From NCBI GenBank assembly GCA_012932295.1, contig JAAONU010000019.1:24623908-24687907 (forward strand): a DNA stretch of 64,000 bases, in the 5' to 3' direction. The translations under genes were made by a program, and so were the position numbers. This document shows, one piece after another, positions 13,287 to 26,921 of the stretch; the stretch's first letter is position 1, and every line of letters starts with the position of its first letter. Source of the stretch: Cyclina sinensis (Eukaryota > Mollusca > Bivalvia > Venerida > Veneridae). Under the pieces are notes generated by a model. It made no database searches and had not been told where the DNA came from. It was given only the letters and a program-made list of their open reading frames with translations.

Positions 13287-14540
13287 ACGTAGTGACAGAG
13301 TGAGCTTTTGTGATCGCCTTTTGTCCGTCGTCTGTCCATCCGTCCACATTTAGGTTGTTAACACTCTAATGGTCACATTTTTGCCTCAATTGTCATGAAA
13401 CTTGGTCAGGATGTTTGTCTCATTAATTTCTCAGACGAGTTTGAACATGGGTCATCTGGAGTCAAAAACTAGGTCACAGAGCTCAAATATCGAAAAACTT
13501 TGTAAACACTCTAGAGGGTACATTTTCAGACCAAATGTCCTGGAAATTTGTCAGAAAGGTTGTTTTGGATATGGGTCATCTGGGGTAAAAAACTAGGTCA
13601 CAGAGCCCTAATTTAGAAAAATCTTGTTAACACTCTAGAGGGTACTTTTTCAGTCCAAATATCCTGGAAATTTGTCAGATAGGTTGTTTGGATAATTTCT
13701 AGCTGAAGTTTGAATATGGGTCATCTAGGTTCAAAAACTAGGTCACAGAGCCCAAATATCGAAAAACCTTGTTAACACTCTAGAGGTTACATTTTCAGTC
13801 CTAATATCCTGGAAATTTGTCAGAAAGGTTGTTTTGATGATTTGTAGCTCAAGTTTGGATATGGGTCATCTGGGGTAAAAAAACTAGGTCACAGAGCCCT
13901 AATATAGAAAATTTTTGTTAACACTCTAGAGGCTACTTTTTCAGTCCAAATATCCTGGAAATATGTCAGATAGGTTGTTTGGATAATTTCTAGCTGAAGT
14001 TTGAATATGGGTCATCTAGGTTCAAAAACTAGGTCACAGAGCCCAAATATCGAAAAACCTTGTTAACACTAGAGGTTACATTTTCAGTCCTAATATCCTG
14101 GAAATTTGTCAGAAAGGTTGTTTTGATGATTTGTAGCTCAAGTTTGGATATGGGTCATCTGGGATCAAAAACTAGGTCACAGAGCCCAAATATAAAAAAA
14201 TCTTGTTAACACTCTAGAGGTTACATTTTCAGTCCTAATATTCTGGAAATTTGTCAGAGAGATTGTTTCGATAATTTCTAGCTCAAATTCGAATATGTGA
14301 CATCTAGGTTCAAAAACTAGGTCATAGAGCCCAAATATGGAAAAAAAACTTTGTTTATACTCTAGAGGTAACATTTTCAGTCCAAATAACCTGGTAATTT
14401 TTCAGAAAGATTGTTTCAATAATTTCTAGGTCAAGTTCGAATATGGGTCATCTGGGGTCAATTAACCAGGTCCATAGCAACTTTGTTAAAAGCAGTCATA
14501 CTCAGGTGAGCGATACAGGGCCATCATGACCCTCTTGTTT
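13287..14540 (+). repeat. 145-bp tandem repeat element, copy 1
   Basis: The head is GTAGTGACAGAGTGAGC followed by GTCCGTCGTCTGTCC words. About eight degenerate units of roughly 145 bp follow, each marked by GTTAACACTCTAGAGG (for example 13625, 13771, 13917, 14062) and by AAACTAGGTCACAGAGC. The tail is CTCAGGTGAGCGATACAGGG then CCCTCTTGTTT. It shares head, unit and tail with 34126-36005 but lacks the outermost AGCTCACCTG at the 5' end. No protein-coding capacity. Confidence 0.8.
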
Positions 14541-15049
14541 AATACCCTTCATTTCAAAATTTGCTCTGTCGCAAGTTGTAGGTAAGTAATATGGGGTCAT
14601 CCGGATTATATACATGCTTAATATTGATTCTAAATAAAGTTGCAGAACGGTTAAAATACTTCTTCTTTTAATTCCGTTTACTAAAGAAAGGAATCATAAG
14701 GACATTGGACATAACGCATGTATGAAGTAGTATACTACAGAGGTTTCCATGAAAAATATAGCCATGTTCAGAAATATTTACATTGTAATACTAACGATCA
14801 GCATAAATCACCGTACTGTATACACGTCCTCTAACGAGATTGATCAGTCTTTTCTTCAAGTGTCAGTATTGACACCGCCTCTGGGACGCATAACTGACAT
14901 GAATAACAGAATTAATAAAATTAACTCAAACAAGAATATTCAAATGATCTTGTTTTACTTAGAAGTCTGACAGCCATGGTAACGGGAGAGACGTATGTTA
15001 TCTATGTCTCTGGTAACGGGGAAGAAAAACTTTTTAAAAAACTTGTGTC
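14541..15049. other. Gene-free spacer
   Basis: Nothing recognised; short open frames only. Confidence 0.4.
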
Positions 15050-15104
15050 TTAATCCATGAGAGATAGAGCATAGATGTTTGAAATCAAGAGGTCCCCCAC
15101 CAAG

Positions 15105-15455
15105 ATTTTCAAACTTTGCCCCTGGTTCAGTACTAGAGCTGTCCTGGTATCACGTTTTAAATACATTATGGGATGGATATCGTTAGGCTTAGAGCGCATG
15201 AATCGTATAAAGACCGGGTCTCTTCCCAGATTGTTTAAATTTAGTTTTATAGTAGTATTGTCCCTGCCCTCGAGGTCACATATTTTATATTCATTATAGA
15301 TTATCATGGTGTTTATTTTATCATTAATTATTAGTGTTTTATAACATGTATTGATGTTAGGACATGAAAATTTCTCCCATTGATTTTCATTAATTTTACG
15401 ACCCTTACTTCTACCGTCTTGTCTTTGAGAGCAGTTATATAGAACCATCTGTCCT
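15105..15455 (-). CDS. Unrecognised exon-like open frame
   Basis: A minus-strand frame stays open from an acceptor-like TTTATTCTAG (near 15456) through ATG at 15448 to a donor-like CTTG|GTGGGG near 15105; the frame's stop is at 15050. It encodes about 115-130 residues, including NCSQRQDGRSKGRKINENQW, SCPNINTC, and an Asn/Ile-rich part with LGRDPVFIRFMRSKPNDIHP. I do not recognise a family. Four cysteines and no membrane segment suggest an extracellular domain, but this is weak. No matching neighbouring exon was found, so it may be an isolated exon, a degraded gene fragment or chance. Confidence 0.25.
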
Positions 15456-15459
15456 AGAA

Positions 15460-16100
15460 TAAAGTCTGTTTCACATTTTTACGAAGAAAAAAAAACACTT
15501 ATTGAGTGTTTTATGACGGGTTTTCTTGTGTGAAGCATTATTCCGTTGTTTATGGTCGACTGTAGCATATGTCAAGAAGACAAATGTTTATAGTGTATCA
15601 TTATTTACACTGTCCTCGTTTGAATACAATCTTAAGAACCTAAGTGCAAGAAATGTTATCCATACATTTTTTACCATTCATTTATATAGATTGGATGATG
15701 AATGAATGAACGAATGAATGATGGTAGTTGGTTGGTGAGTGACTGAGTAAGCGCGCGAGTGCGTGCGTGTGTGAAAAATTATAGATAAAAATTTAAACAA
15801 ACTTGAATGAACGGACGGGTGAATGAAGGAAGGAAATTCGGTTAATTCTTGCTCTTTTGTACACATTTGAATGACAAAAAGTGACAGGTTGAAATTAAGT
15901 GCTACGTTGGTTGTCTTGACAGCAAAATTTGACATTTTCGGATTGTTAGCCGACGCCTATATCATAAGAATATTTTGAGGTATTGATATAGTACTAATCT
16001 CGTCTGCGTGTCTTTCTGTCCATGCTTCGTTATTTTTTAACACATTCCTGGTTGCACATTTAAACCGTTCAAGATGTCTTCAATACTGATCTATCTATTT
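15460..16100. other. Gene-free stretch with degenerate GAATGAATGAA-type repeat
   Basis: Near 15690-15830 there is a loose tetranucleotide repeat (GAAT/GAGT/GTGC words). Nothing coding recognised. Confidence 0.4.
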
Positions 16101-16102
16101 GA

Positions 16103-16370
16103 GCTTATTTATCGTCGGTACCGGTTGCCCATATGACCGACGCCCCCTGTAGAGATTAGTTATTTTATTATGTGGGGGTAGTGCAAGATACAGAAATTAT
16201 CCCGTTCCAGAGACACCCCTTGTTCTTTTGCATGCACAGTGTACAGCACTGATACATGGGACCTCGGTTTAGCGTCTCATCCGAAAGACTATTAGTAATG
16301 TTAGTGGAGGAGCGGGGGATCAATACTGAGCGATTGATAACATAAATGGACTCTCGCCCATCTCCTATTG
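16103..16370 (-). mobile_element. tRNA-derived SINE-like copy, reverse orientation
   Basis: In reverse it runs from a degraded tRNA-like head (near 16310-16370) through TCGGATGAGACGCTAAACCG, GTACACTGTGCATGC, GTGTCTCTGGAACGG and CTGTATCTTGCACT to an end motif GGTACCGACGATAAATAAGC. The same blocks recur in order at 16735-16997 (+), 43130-43400 (-) and 61546-61800 (-). Confidence 0.65.
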
Positions 16371-16734
16371 AACTAGTTGCCTTCGTTATGTTCAGAGTTT
16401 TTGTTGAATTATTTATATTGAGACTGGAACACAACCTGTTAGCTTGCAGTATCCCTTAATAGAGAAACTTTGTTAAACGATAGAATCTTTGAGCGCAGAG
16501 TGCAAAAGGCAATAAAATGAAGCTTTTCTTACTTTTTAATTATCTCCCCTTATCACTTTTTGTCCAGGTGAAAATGAGAAGTAATCCTGGTAATATTGGC
16601 ATTCCTGTAATCAAAGAATATTTATAATGGGGGCGCTGACTGAAGAACTACAATATTGGTTAACGTTTTGCTTTTACCACCTGTCCTTGTTTCATTTTCT
16701 TCTTTTGGTGATAAACCGCAAACTAGACAGTAAG

Positions 16735-16997
16735 TGGCTGTTGCGGGGGAGGGGGCGGGGATGGCGTTGGACTTCTAGCCCAGGAGTCGCGAACTGGATC
16801 CCCCGCTCCTCCACTTTTCGGATGACATGTTAAAACCCTACCTACCTCCTGTTTATCGATGCTATGTATTAAGCGGAGTGTCTCTGGAACTGGGTGTTTT
16901 CTGTATCTTGCACTGTCTCCAGTAGCCAGAAATAATTGAGTTATTCTGGGGCTTCCCTCATTTGGACAAACGGTACCGACGATAATTTTTAGGGAAT
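16735..16997 (+). mobile_element. tRNA-derived SINE-like copy, forward orientation
   Basis: The head AAGTGGCTGTTGCGGGG...GGACTTCTAGCC...GAACTGGATCCCC resembles the A and B boxes of a tRNA-derived SINE. The body has GTGTCTCTGGAACTGGGTG and TGTATCTTGCACTGTC; the tail has CGGTACCGACGATAA. It faces the copy at 16103-16370. Confidence 0.65.
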
Positions 16998-17653
16998 GTA
17001 ATCGACGAGATTCGTAAGCATGTATTTTTTTGCAAAATTTTGTATTCAAACGTGGAAATGAAACATTGAAAAAATGAAACGTTGAGAGATATTATTTATG
17101 CCTTATAAATTTCCGCATTTTTTTGTAAATCAACAAGGTAACTTTCGACGGGAGGAAAAGACCATATCAAAGATCCTTCACTGCTTTCTTTTGGTACTTT
17201 GAACGTATTGTTTATTGAAGAGAGGGATAATTTTAGCTCAAAATCTCCAATCCGCTTTATATTTTTTATACCACAGAGTATTATTTCGTCCCAGTCTGTT
17301 AACAGCCGAAACCAAAATACTAGTATTCAGGAGATGGAAACCAAGTTTCTTCTTATAAATACAAAAGTTAAAAACTAACATGAGTTCAATCTTTTTTTAC
17401 AAAACACAGGTATCATTAACATACGTATATACAACTATATATTATATACAAATATATATCAATAGTATTTCCTGAATGATTTTTTTGGTAAATGTCTGTA
17501 AATGTATATATGCAAAACATGACTCAAATATTCAGTTTCCATGTAAATTGTGTATCATTTCATCTACATAATACAGTCTTGTCTCAATATGCATTGATGA
17601 TAATAAAGTCAAAAATATGCATTGATCATATTCACTCTTGTGACTAAGGCACG
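16998..17653. other. Probable 3' flank of ISYNA1
   Basis: AT-rich, with no exon recognised. The 3' UTR of the minus-strand ISYNA1 gene should occupy its right part. TTTATT (AATAAA on the minus strand) occurs near 17210. Confidence 0.4.
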
Positions 17654-20600
17654 CTATTTTTCAACTTCATCGGATGAATGTCTTACGTGACCGTTTACTT
17701 CCTGAATAACACCGTTCGCAGACTTATTCGGAATGCCTTGCCTTTTCACACTCTGTGCGATCTGCGCATGCTTATATTCCAGAAGCATATGATTGGTTGG
17801 AGCCAAACCCACGCATGCGCGAAGAACGTTTTCTATACAACTTCTTTGGCGGAATAGTGAGTTTACGATGGGTGTTCCCTTGGGAACAAGGGGCGCTTTG
17901 CACAAATAGCTCAGAAGTGAAAGAACGGCATTGAAATTCTCAAATTCGGAACTTCCATCTATTTTGTACTGAATTCTCTCGAAAAGTTCTGCTAAGATGG
18001 CCAGATCTAAAATCAACGGACTAGCAAGTAGTGAGTCTTCACAAGTGTTGTGTATGACAATTGTGCTGGATCCGCCCATCATTATTTCGGATGAATATTC
18101 ATCCATTGCTCTCTTGCTATCTCCAACATTAGGGATGTACTTGATAACGACACAATGGTCGGGTCGCCTTCCATCTGGATAAAGGATCCGGTTCGAATCG
18201 ACCATGTCGTCAACAACATTGCTCTTAGATATCTGTAAATTACAAACATCAAAATATGAGTTAGATGTCGAATCGTTTTCGTTATAGAACAATATACGTT
18301 TAGAAATATGAATATGGAATCTTTCTTATAATGATAATGTAGACCCTGTATACCTCGAAAAAGTGTTCACAGTATGACAAAATATTTTGAAAGTTAAATT
18401 CGTGAGCTGAAGCCGATTTAGATATTTAGTTCAGCAAGATACACTGTTGTACACCGTTCACCGGAAATAGCCGATATGTTATGAGATATGTTAACCAAGA
18501 AATTATCGCGTAAGATTTTCAGATTATTTTTAAGTCGACTGCTTCAGTTAATCCGTACAGACTTTGTTTAGAGCGGAAAAGAGCCATCAGTTGTAACTAA
18601 AATAATTGAATGCATTTATTAGAAAGAGTGACTGTCTCAAATATGCGGTTCAATGTTTCAACGAAAAGTACCTACCTCTTTAGATCTAAATGTCTGTGGC
18701 GCGCTGAGGTTTTTACCATCGTTATTACCAAGGTGGTTATAGCTGACAATTGACTTTGGTTTGATACCAGCACTGACCAGAAAGTCAACAAGGACTGACT
18801 TCAGTTTCGTCTGCCCGGATTTGAAGTCGTCGCCGGCAATGAAGACCTTTCTCTTCTCAGCAAGTTCGACAACTCCTGGCACAAAAGTGTTCTGTGGCGA
18901 TCCGTTGATATAAGTCACCTATAAAAGATATCAAAAAGATACTGTACGTTTATTTTTAGGAAGTGCGTTTGATTTATTGCAGGTTTTCTTAAAAATTTTG
19001 TAGCCAACGGTATCATTCACCAGTTACAGTACATCTGATTAGAATGTGTTCTAAGTCCGTGGGAAATGTGATCACCTTCTCGAATTGTGGCAAAACAGCA
19101 TCCTTTTCGTTTATTTTATTTTCTAATTTAACTTCTTCACATCTTAAACAATCAACTTAATAAAAAAGAGTTGGTTAATTTTGTGAAATTGGTTCTTTAA
19201 AGTGCTAATTCAAGTATATAACTTTCAAACTGAAAGATGTTACATCAGATCTACAAATTAATTGTTTCCAGTTTACAATAGATCTGAGCAAACAAAAGCA
19301 TCCAGAATGACACACTTCTAGATTTTCATGAAAGAGAAGCGACTATATCTGTCCTGTAATTCGGCGAGATTTACATGTGTCACGCGGCACGTTGTCTTAT
19401 CTTTGTATGTCGATATAAAAGCATGCAAAATGCATTTAATTGAAGAGACACATTAAAAAAAAAAGACAGTATGAAAACATACCCCTTCTAGAATGCAAGC
19501 TACTGCGAACAGCGTAGATGGTGAAATTTCACTGTGATTGGCTTTTATGCTGTTCAATATATTTTCTGCGGTTCCATTGACTTCAGGTATAAGGTCACTA
19601 TATCGTTCTGTATTCGCTGTCCATAATGTAATAATTTTGTCTACACCACTCTTAGTTTTAAAATCTCGAATATCTTGTCGTATTTTCATCAACATTTCCT
19701 GCTTTGTTCCGGTTAGAACATTATCCGCACGGTCCGCTTGATTGGCTGCAATGAATTCTGGGAAATAAACAGAGGGGCGTGGCTTGATACTTTCCATGTA
19801 TGGACGCAGCATCTCTTGGAGGCTGTAGTCGAGAACTTTAGCTCTCTCCATTGCGTCTGCAAGGTTCATCGACGAGATATCCCATCCTAGAAATACAAGA
19901 GGTAAAGATTATGTATCAAATATTCAAATTATCAGATTGTTTATTCACGTGTATGGGTGCTTCTTTGCGATTCTCTTATTTGGACACAAAAAAGTAACAA
20001 TACTAAAGGAAACACAGCGTTGAGCGTCAGCTATTCCAGTCCTTTAATCTGTTACTAAAACAGATGGAATATGGTATACATGTATTTGTGTACATGGATA
20101 AAAACTAATAAGGCGTATAAGTTGATCAAAGCATGTTGTAACAAACGCTGCAAAAATCTAATTCGCTAATGCATATACAATACACCTGTGAGACTCGGGT
20201 TAGATGATTCATCATAATGGGGATCAAAAAACCTCTGAAATCACGAACTATTAGAGCTTTCAACAGCCTTTGGGGACAAGAAAAATGAGTAGACACTAAT
20301 CAAAAGCTATCGGATACGTAATCTGGAATAAATACATTATCGTAGAGAATAAAAATATGAATATTCTTTTTTTCACGAAAACTGTCTCATCCAGCCGCCA
20401 TACAAACAATAAATGTAAATGTTTAGAAAACGTTTACCAGCTATTTCAGAATTGTTTAAAACACAGTGTTTACTAAATGACCACGAATCCAATTCGTTTT
20501 GGTTTTAAATGTACAAACGTTTCTTTTCCGAGGCATGGCGAACATTGAGCCAAGACGGTCGACCTTTCACGAATTGGGAAAGGTAAGGTTTGTAGAGGGG

Positions 20601-22318
20601 ACCCGAAAAAGAGCTGACAGACTGTTGAAATACGGGTTTATAAAAGTTTAAAGATTTGTTCCATAACGACCACAACCGGACCGACGACGACAACAACAAC
20701 AACCGGAACTTACCATCGATGACTATATCATTCGGATCAACCATTGGCAACATGTCTTTCAAAGGAACATAAATCTCTCCTTCTGGCCCTGTTCCTAAGC
20801 ACACTGTGCTTGCTTGCGTTATAGAACCTGGAGAAGAAATATCAAATAATACAAACAGTTTATACAAAATGCCTAAATTTCAGCGATGTCTGTTATTTAT
20901 AGACGAACAAAATAAAGGAACGAATAGTTTTTCGATCGACTTAAATATCAACGGTAGATTGGGTTTACAAATGTTGCATTATTACATTGATCTTTTGAGA
21001 AGAAATCTGAAGCGTGCTTGGATTTAATTTTCAAATATCTTAAGCGTTTTACGAAGGCGAGTGAAATGTCATATTTCAAGCGTCGAATGACCTGGATCGA
21101 ATGAATGAATGTACACAAAATTTTTAAAAGTACTAACTTTTCAGTTTATCACTGGCCATCTGACTGGGCTTATATGATTCTGATATTAAATAGTATTAAG
21201 ATATACGAGTTTGAATTATTATTATAACCGTACCCAAATAGTTAGCGTTTTGTATTCCTTCTTTAGTGCGCCATGACATCTGGTGTTTGTTTGCCAAAAT
21301 GGCGGCGGTTACAGTGCTACCGTTGTTACCCCCAAGACCAACCAGCATAAGGCCAAGTTTGGGCACCTGTAAGAATATTTAGTAGAAAAGCAAATATAAT
21401 AATATGACATTTATTTGCGTCAGTTAAACAACAAATGAATATTTTAAAAGATATGTGAACAGTTTCGAAAAGATAAAGCCAACACGCTTTATGAGAACGT
21501 TTGTGTTAATAATTAATGTAAATCTCCAAGAATTGTAACAGGGACCTGTTTTCAACGTAAGGTCTGTTTATTTGTTTCAAGCAAAAGACAGCTAACCCTT
21601 TTTCACATTATTCTATTCTTGTCGACTTTTTGACGGATCTTTCTTCTCGTGGGATCACACAAAAAAGAACTTGATACGAAGTGCTGTCAAAAACTTGCAC
21701 TGTTCTGTATTATATGAGGAAAAACATACGAATTGGAAGTATCGGGAATGTCTTAATTTGTTTTTATTTATATTTCTGTCTCTCTGAATAACGGATTTTT
21801 TCAATCAATTCAGCCATTCCTAGCTATAAAGAAAATTGATTAAGCTCGTTGTTTCTTTGAGTAAATTTTAGACAAGCCTGGAGCAATAACCTTACATAAA
21901 AATTGGTTACAGTCGATCATTATATAAGAAATAGTGTAGAAAACGTAAAGTTTCCTGCAGGGGTCCAGTGGTAACACACAGGTCCTGTTAACAAATGGTC
22001 ACTGACACAACTAACGATAAATAAACTCAGATAAAAGCTATCGTAACTGCAGGCGCAGAAATTTCTTTGAAACTTCTTCACATTGAGTGTTATCAAAAGT
22101 TTAAAACAGAAGCCCTGGAGTTTAAATATGAAACAAAGCTGTCGTACTTATCTTACCTTTCTTTGCGTTCTGAACGTATATTTCGTGTTTGTTGGGGTCG
22201 CAATAAACGTTCCTTTTGCGTCGCGCCGGACGTCTGTATTCGTATATACATAGTCGGCTTCGATAAAGTCCGAGGAATACCGCACTGACGGGCTCTCAAC
22301 TTTGATTGGGGTTGCCAT
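17654..22318 (-). CDS. ISYNA1: Inositol-3-phosphate synthase (myo-inositol-1-phosphate synthase), complete
   Basis: Six coding exons: 22318-22157, 21366-21234, 20827-20714, 19886-19483, 18918-18676 and 18232-17654 (TAA). All junctions are GT/AG and phases agree (0, 1, 1, 0, 0), giving 544 residues, close to the family's roughly 510-560. The enzyme converts glucose 6-phosphate to inositol 3-phosphate with NAD in the cytosol, the first step of inositol synthesis. Visible family marks are the NAD-binding GLGGNNGST (residues 64-72, exon 2), [20 protein letters not shown] (exon 4), [16 protein letters not shown] (299-314) with the catalytic-region lysines, [27 protein letters not shown] (356-363), [20 protein letters not shown] and [12 protein letters not shown]. 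The ATG at 22318 follows an acceptor (TGTTTACAG, near 22330), so an untranslated first exon must lie upstream. No frameshift or missing block was seen, so it is probably functional. Confidence 0.97.
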
Positions 22319-22997
22319 TTCTTTTTGCTCTGTAAACAAAGTGTGAAAGATTAGAAGATACAAATGTTTGTTTGTTTGTTTGTTTTTTTATTTGTTTATC
22401 AATCTTTTTTTGTTTATTTTGCAATGACATCAACTGATTAAATGTATTGATGAATCTATCGCAATTCCTATAAGATTATAATAATTTAAGCCATATTTTA
22501 CGAAAATACTGATTTTTGTTTAAATCTCGAACGAACACACGCTCAGACTTGCTTGTATACATGTAATAGATATTAAATTTCTTATAAAGATCGAGAGGTA
22601 AAAATTTTCTACGGTTATTATTACTGTTATTATTGTTATTATAACTACGGTTATTTTATAAGCCTCGCCACAGACAAAGAATAAACATATCAACGATCTA
22701 TAAAATATATTTCCAAGCTAAACATGGCTCACAGAAATCAGTTTTGAGAATTAATCAATGCAGGCACACACACACACTTAGTAAGTCCCAACGATTTAGT
22801 ATCAATAAAAACTACAACCGAGTTTTTATAAACTGAGCGCTCATGAGCAATGGAGTCAATAAAGGTTTATGTAAATACATATTTTTCAGTGTGTTTTAGT
22901 CCACTAATCAATACCTTTCAAGTGTAAAACTTTAAACCTGATTAAAAGTAACCGGTTAGATCTGGACTTTATGGGCACTATACTTTAAAGTTACTAC

Positions 22998-23090
22998 CTG
23001 TAGTGCATATTTCTTTACGCTTTGTGGAATATCGTCTGAGCGTCGATGTGCGAAACTCTTCTGTGAGAATAACGTTCACAATGGCGTCAT
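22998..23090 (-). promoter_or_regulatory. Candidate non-coding first exon of ISYNA1
   Basis: The first coding exon begins after a splice acceptor near 22330, so a 5' UTR exon is needed. On the minus strand CACTACAG|GTAGTAA gives a donor at 22998, preceded by GC-richer sequence than its surroundings. This is the nearest plausible donor I saw; it is a guess without transcript data. Confidence 0.25.
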
Positions 23091-24315
23091 ATGCTGAACT
23101 ATAAGTTGTTATCCCTCAGTTACTGTATCGTTATTTTAAATATGCTCGTGTTTTATTTTATTAAATATTGCATCCGTCCCTATTGGCATAACATTTTCCA
23201 TAATTTATGATTTAACATATAAAGCTATATCAGTACCAGTAACTTATATATATGTGCATATTGGCCCAGAAACAATTACTGATGTTAAAAACTTAACACG
23301 CGGTGCACAGCTTTAACGAAGTAACGTGTTACTAATAACATGCCAATGAGTTTCATGACCCTCTATAAGGAGTACATACTTAATAAAATTCAGTGTGGCA
23401 TGCCTTAAACCTGACTAAGCCGACTGTCTAAAGTGGTGTTTCTAAGAGTCTTTTATAAAAGATATCCGTTTTTTTTTCAACGTACAGACGACAACATTAA
23501 ATATAATATCATTATAAAAGGGATGTGCACCCATCGTATCGTATATACTTTTGTCTTTTATTGAGAGGCTGGTATTAATCAGTTTATATCAGATCTGATC
23601 TGATGTAATATCTGATTTTCTAAAACTATTTTTTAATAATACACATTAGTGTTTGTATTCTCTTCAGTTTTTTTACTTAGTAATTCCTTGTATTGCAGTT
23701 TTTAGGCTAATATTGATAAGCCTAGATTAATGCCAGCTTCTCAGTTCTTAAGGTCTGTAGCATTAATTAATTTTTATTTACCTTTTACTTAGAAGTAGAA
23801 AGGCGAATTATTTTAAGTTATATGTGATTGTATATGTACATATATTTCATGTCTCATATAATTCTGTATAGAATGGTCTTGCATGATTTTTACTTATGTA
23901 CTATGATAAATATTATTTGTAAATGCAAGAATGAGACTTAAATAAAGAATTAAATACTATATACTCGTATAATTGTTCACGAGGTAAGCCAAGGATAAAA
24001 ATAGAGATTTATTAGACCGTAACATTCTAAACTCGCGATAAAAATAGAAAATGAGTCGCAACAAAATGATGAATGCCTGATGAAAGCTAAAAATAAAGAG
24101 ATTCATTGAACAGTGTCGGGACGCTACTTGTCACGTGAATCAAGCAGACATTTTCACAAACTTCTCATTGGGATGTTTGCGATAAATTTACAAAAAGAAA
24201 AAAAGAAAGGAACATTTTTTTACCCCTTTCCCATAAAAAAATGATAGAAAATCAAGATATTTTTCTATTGGAGAGGCAATGCCGTAAACAGTGGATGAAA
24301 AGATAAAAATGAAAA

Positions 24316-24318
24316 TAA

Positions 24319-24349
<31 letters not shown>

Positions 24350-24350
24350 A
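24316..24350. repeat. (TAAA)n microsatellite
   Basis: About nine AATA/TAAA units in tandem. Confidence 0.9.
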
Positions 24351-25143
24351 CACAACCATTCTATATAGCATGAAACTTAAATCTATGCTTTAATAAAAAA
24401 AATCATCAACAACAACAAACATGGATTATAAAGTATGTATTATAACAAATAAAGTCTCACCTTCCAATAAGATACTTTTCGAATTAAGGCAAAAGAATCC
24501 AAATTAAATATTAACTTTTGTAGTAAATTTAAATATCAAAACAATATTAAAAAATTGAGGCAAAGGAGTTAATATATGTCTTTCAAACTATGTAAAAAGA
24601 TAGTGTAGAAACAAGTATAAATTACCACGCACATGAGATCACGCCATATACTACGTGCCTTAAAAATAAGTTATTTTTAGCTTAGACGAGGATCGGGTGA
24701 TCGGACTTTGTATACCTTGGCTAATAGTAGTCAACGGGAAGGGAAATATTATTATTGGAAACAAGAGCGGTATCCAACAATTAAACAAATGCGGTTTAGA
24801 CTTTGAGCATTGATTTTGTCTTATCTTGCTTTGTTTACATTTTAAACCTCGAATTTAATACTACCAATTTATAACCATTTTTTTAAGCAAATTTAAGCTC
24901 AGGTTACATGAGTAAAAAAAGAAGCCGATCTTTTTTTATTTATGAAAACGAATAAACGTTTAGAATAACATGAGAAATAGAAATGATGAAAATGCGCGTA
25001 CTACTTCTGCTACTGTTGATGATAATGAAATGATGATGATTAAATGATATTGATGATGACGATGATAACAAAAACGACCACGATAAGAATTCTTATGATT
25101 ATTATCAATATCGTTATCATTGTTATGCTGCTGCTCTTGATGT

Positions 25144-25176
<33 letters not shown>
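25144..25176. repeat. (GAT)n microsatellite
   Basis: Eleven near-perfect GAT/TGA units. Confidence 0.9.
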
Positions 25177-25805
25177 CAGAAATTCGGATAATTGAGGAAA
25201 CAGCAAGTGTTGCATATTAACAGAAGTAAATATATTCAATATATTATCAAAATAAGCACGAAAAAAAGTTTCAGAAGCAGTTATAGCAGTAGCAGCAGTA
25301 CTAGCAGCAGCAACAGCAGCAGATAGCGATGGCATCAGATGAGTTAAGTTACGAGAGATATTATGAAAATAAGTTGTTTTCAGTAGCAGAAGGAATACAT
25401 AGACGTGAAACCTTAGTCTCCAAAATTGGAGTATGAAGTGCGTACGTGTCAAGCACGTGCTTGATATAAAAATGGCCTCATTTGGAATCATCCAAGTTAA
25501 TTATGAAACGAAGAATGTTAAATCTATAAACTTATCTCGTCAAGCTCTTAAACGTCTTTTGACAGAAACCTACCTTTTTGACGAAAACGCACGTCTTTAA
25601 TTTTGTTTAGTCATTCACTCACGTTTCATACATTTGTACGAAGATAAATTATCTAAGGAGAATAGGATGATGACAATGATGATGATGATGATGATAATTT
25701 AACGAAAATGGGATACGACGATGGTAGTGAAAAGAAGGAGGATTGGAGAACAGAAAACATGTCAATCATGATGATTTGATGATAATACCATGAACGTCTT
25801 CGAAA

Positions 25806-25975
25806 ATGATGATGATGATGATGATGATGATTATGATGGAAAGGCTGATAATGATGAATAGGTCTGTGCTGTTGCTGCAGATGATGATAATAGAAAAGAT
25901 TATGATGATGACTGATATGATGATAGTGATCAATATGATGATGCTGATGATTATAATGATGATGGTTAGGTTCAT
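25806..25975. repeat. Imperfect (ATG)n repeat
   Basis: GATGATGATG runs interrupted by GAATAGGTCTGTGCTG and similar words; low-complexity. Confidence 0.8.
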
Positions 25976-26921
25976 ACTGCTGCCAATGATGTTGATGGAT
26001 AGGCGAAAGGATGGACAGATTAAGAGTTTGAAAGTGTTTAGAAATTAAGTTGAAAGGCGCATTAAAAAAACCCTATCTTTCGACAGCTTTTATTTGCATG
26101 ATAATTTGAATAAATTGTACTTTGAGCTGATCGCGCGCAGACGTGACAAAATGTACGTGAACAAGTACTTGAAGACTTTAAAACCTCCTTTAAATGGGTT
26201 AACAAGCAATTGAAGTGTATGTATTTATAATCAATTCAATAGTTTGTAATGAAAAGGGAAAAGTAATATTACAAAAAAAAAAAAAAACGTGTGCGAGAAG
26301 ATTATTGGTAAACATGCGTTATTATGTAACTTTTAATTGATTATTTATTTTTTATTTATATTTTTATTTCATTCGAGTCTTTTGAAAGTTAACTGAACAC
26401 CACTTTGCTTGAAAACATTTTTGAAAGAATTTTTCCCCCTTAATATTTTATCAACGCATTTGAACGAAATAAAACCTATATCTTTTTTTCTCTTAAAGGT
26501 GTAAAGTTTAAAGTGTTAAGAAGTCAAATCCTTATATTTGTTCAAGGTAAAGTATGGTTTAATTTATCGGTGCGGGTAAAGTTAGCTTTACAAACATAAT
26601 TCACCTATTTAAGTATTATACATGTCAATTCAGTGGGTATATAAGGACACAAACTCGCGCCATTTATATTAATTCTGGGTTTATTCATATAGCAAATACT
26701 CAAAATCATCTCGGTCAAAATATTTTTTGAATGAAAATTTGAAAGGTATGGCGTACTGTTCAGGTCAAAACAATCATAAATAACTATGAATAAAATTATA
26801 CAGACAAGTAGGTATTGCGCTGATGTCATGTTAAGACAAAAACAGAAAGAGAGAAAATAAAACGGAAAACAAAAAATATCTCACATATTTACCACGAGTT
26901 GTTTTAGAGCTTGAGAAGCCA

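Noticed and set aside
25806..26048. Methionine-rich frame
   Set aside because: Translation of an ATG trinucleotide run.
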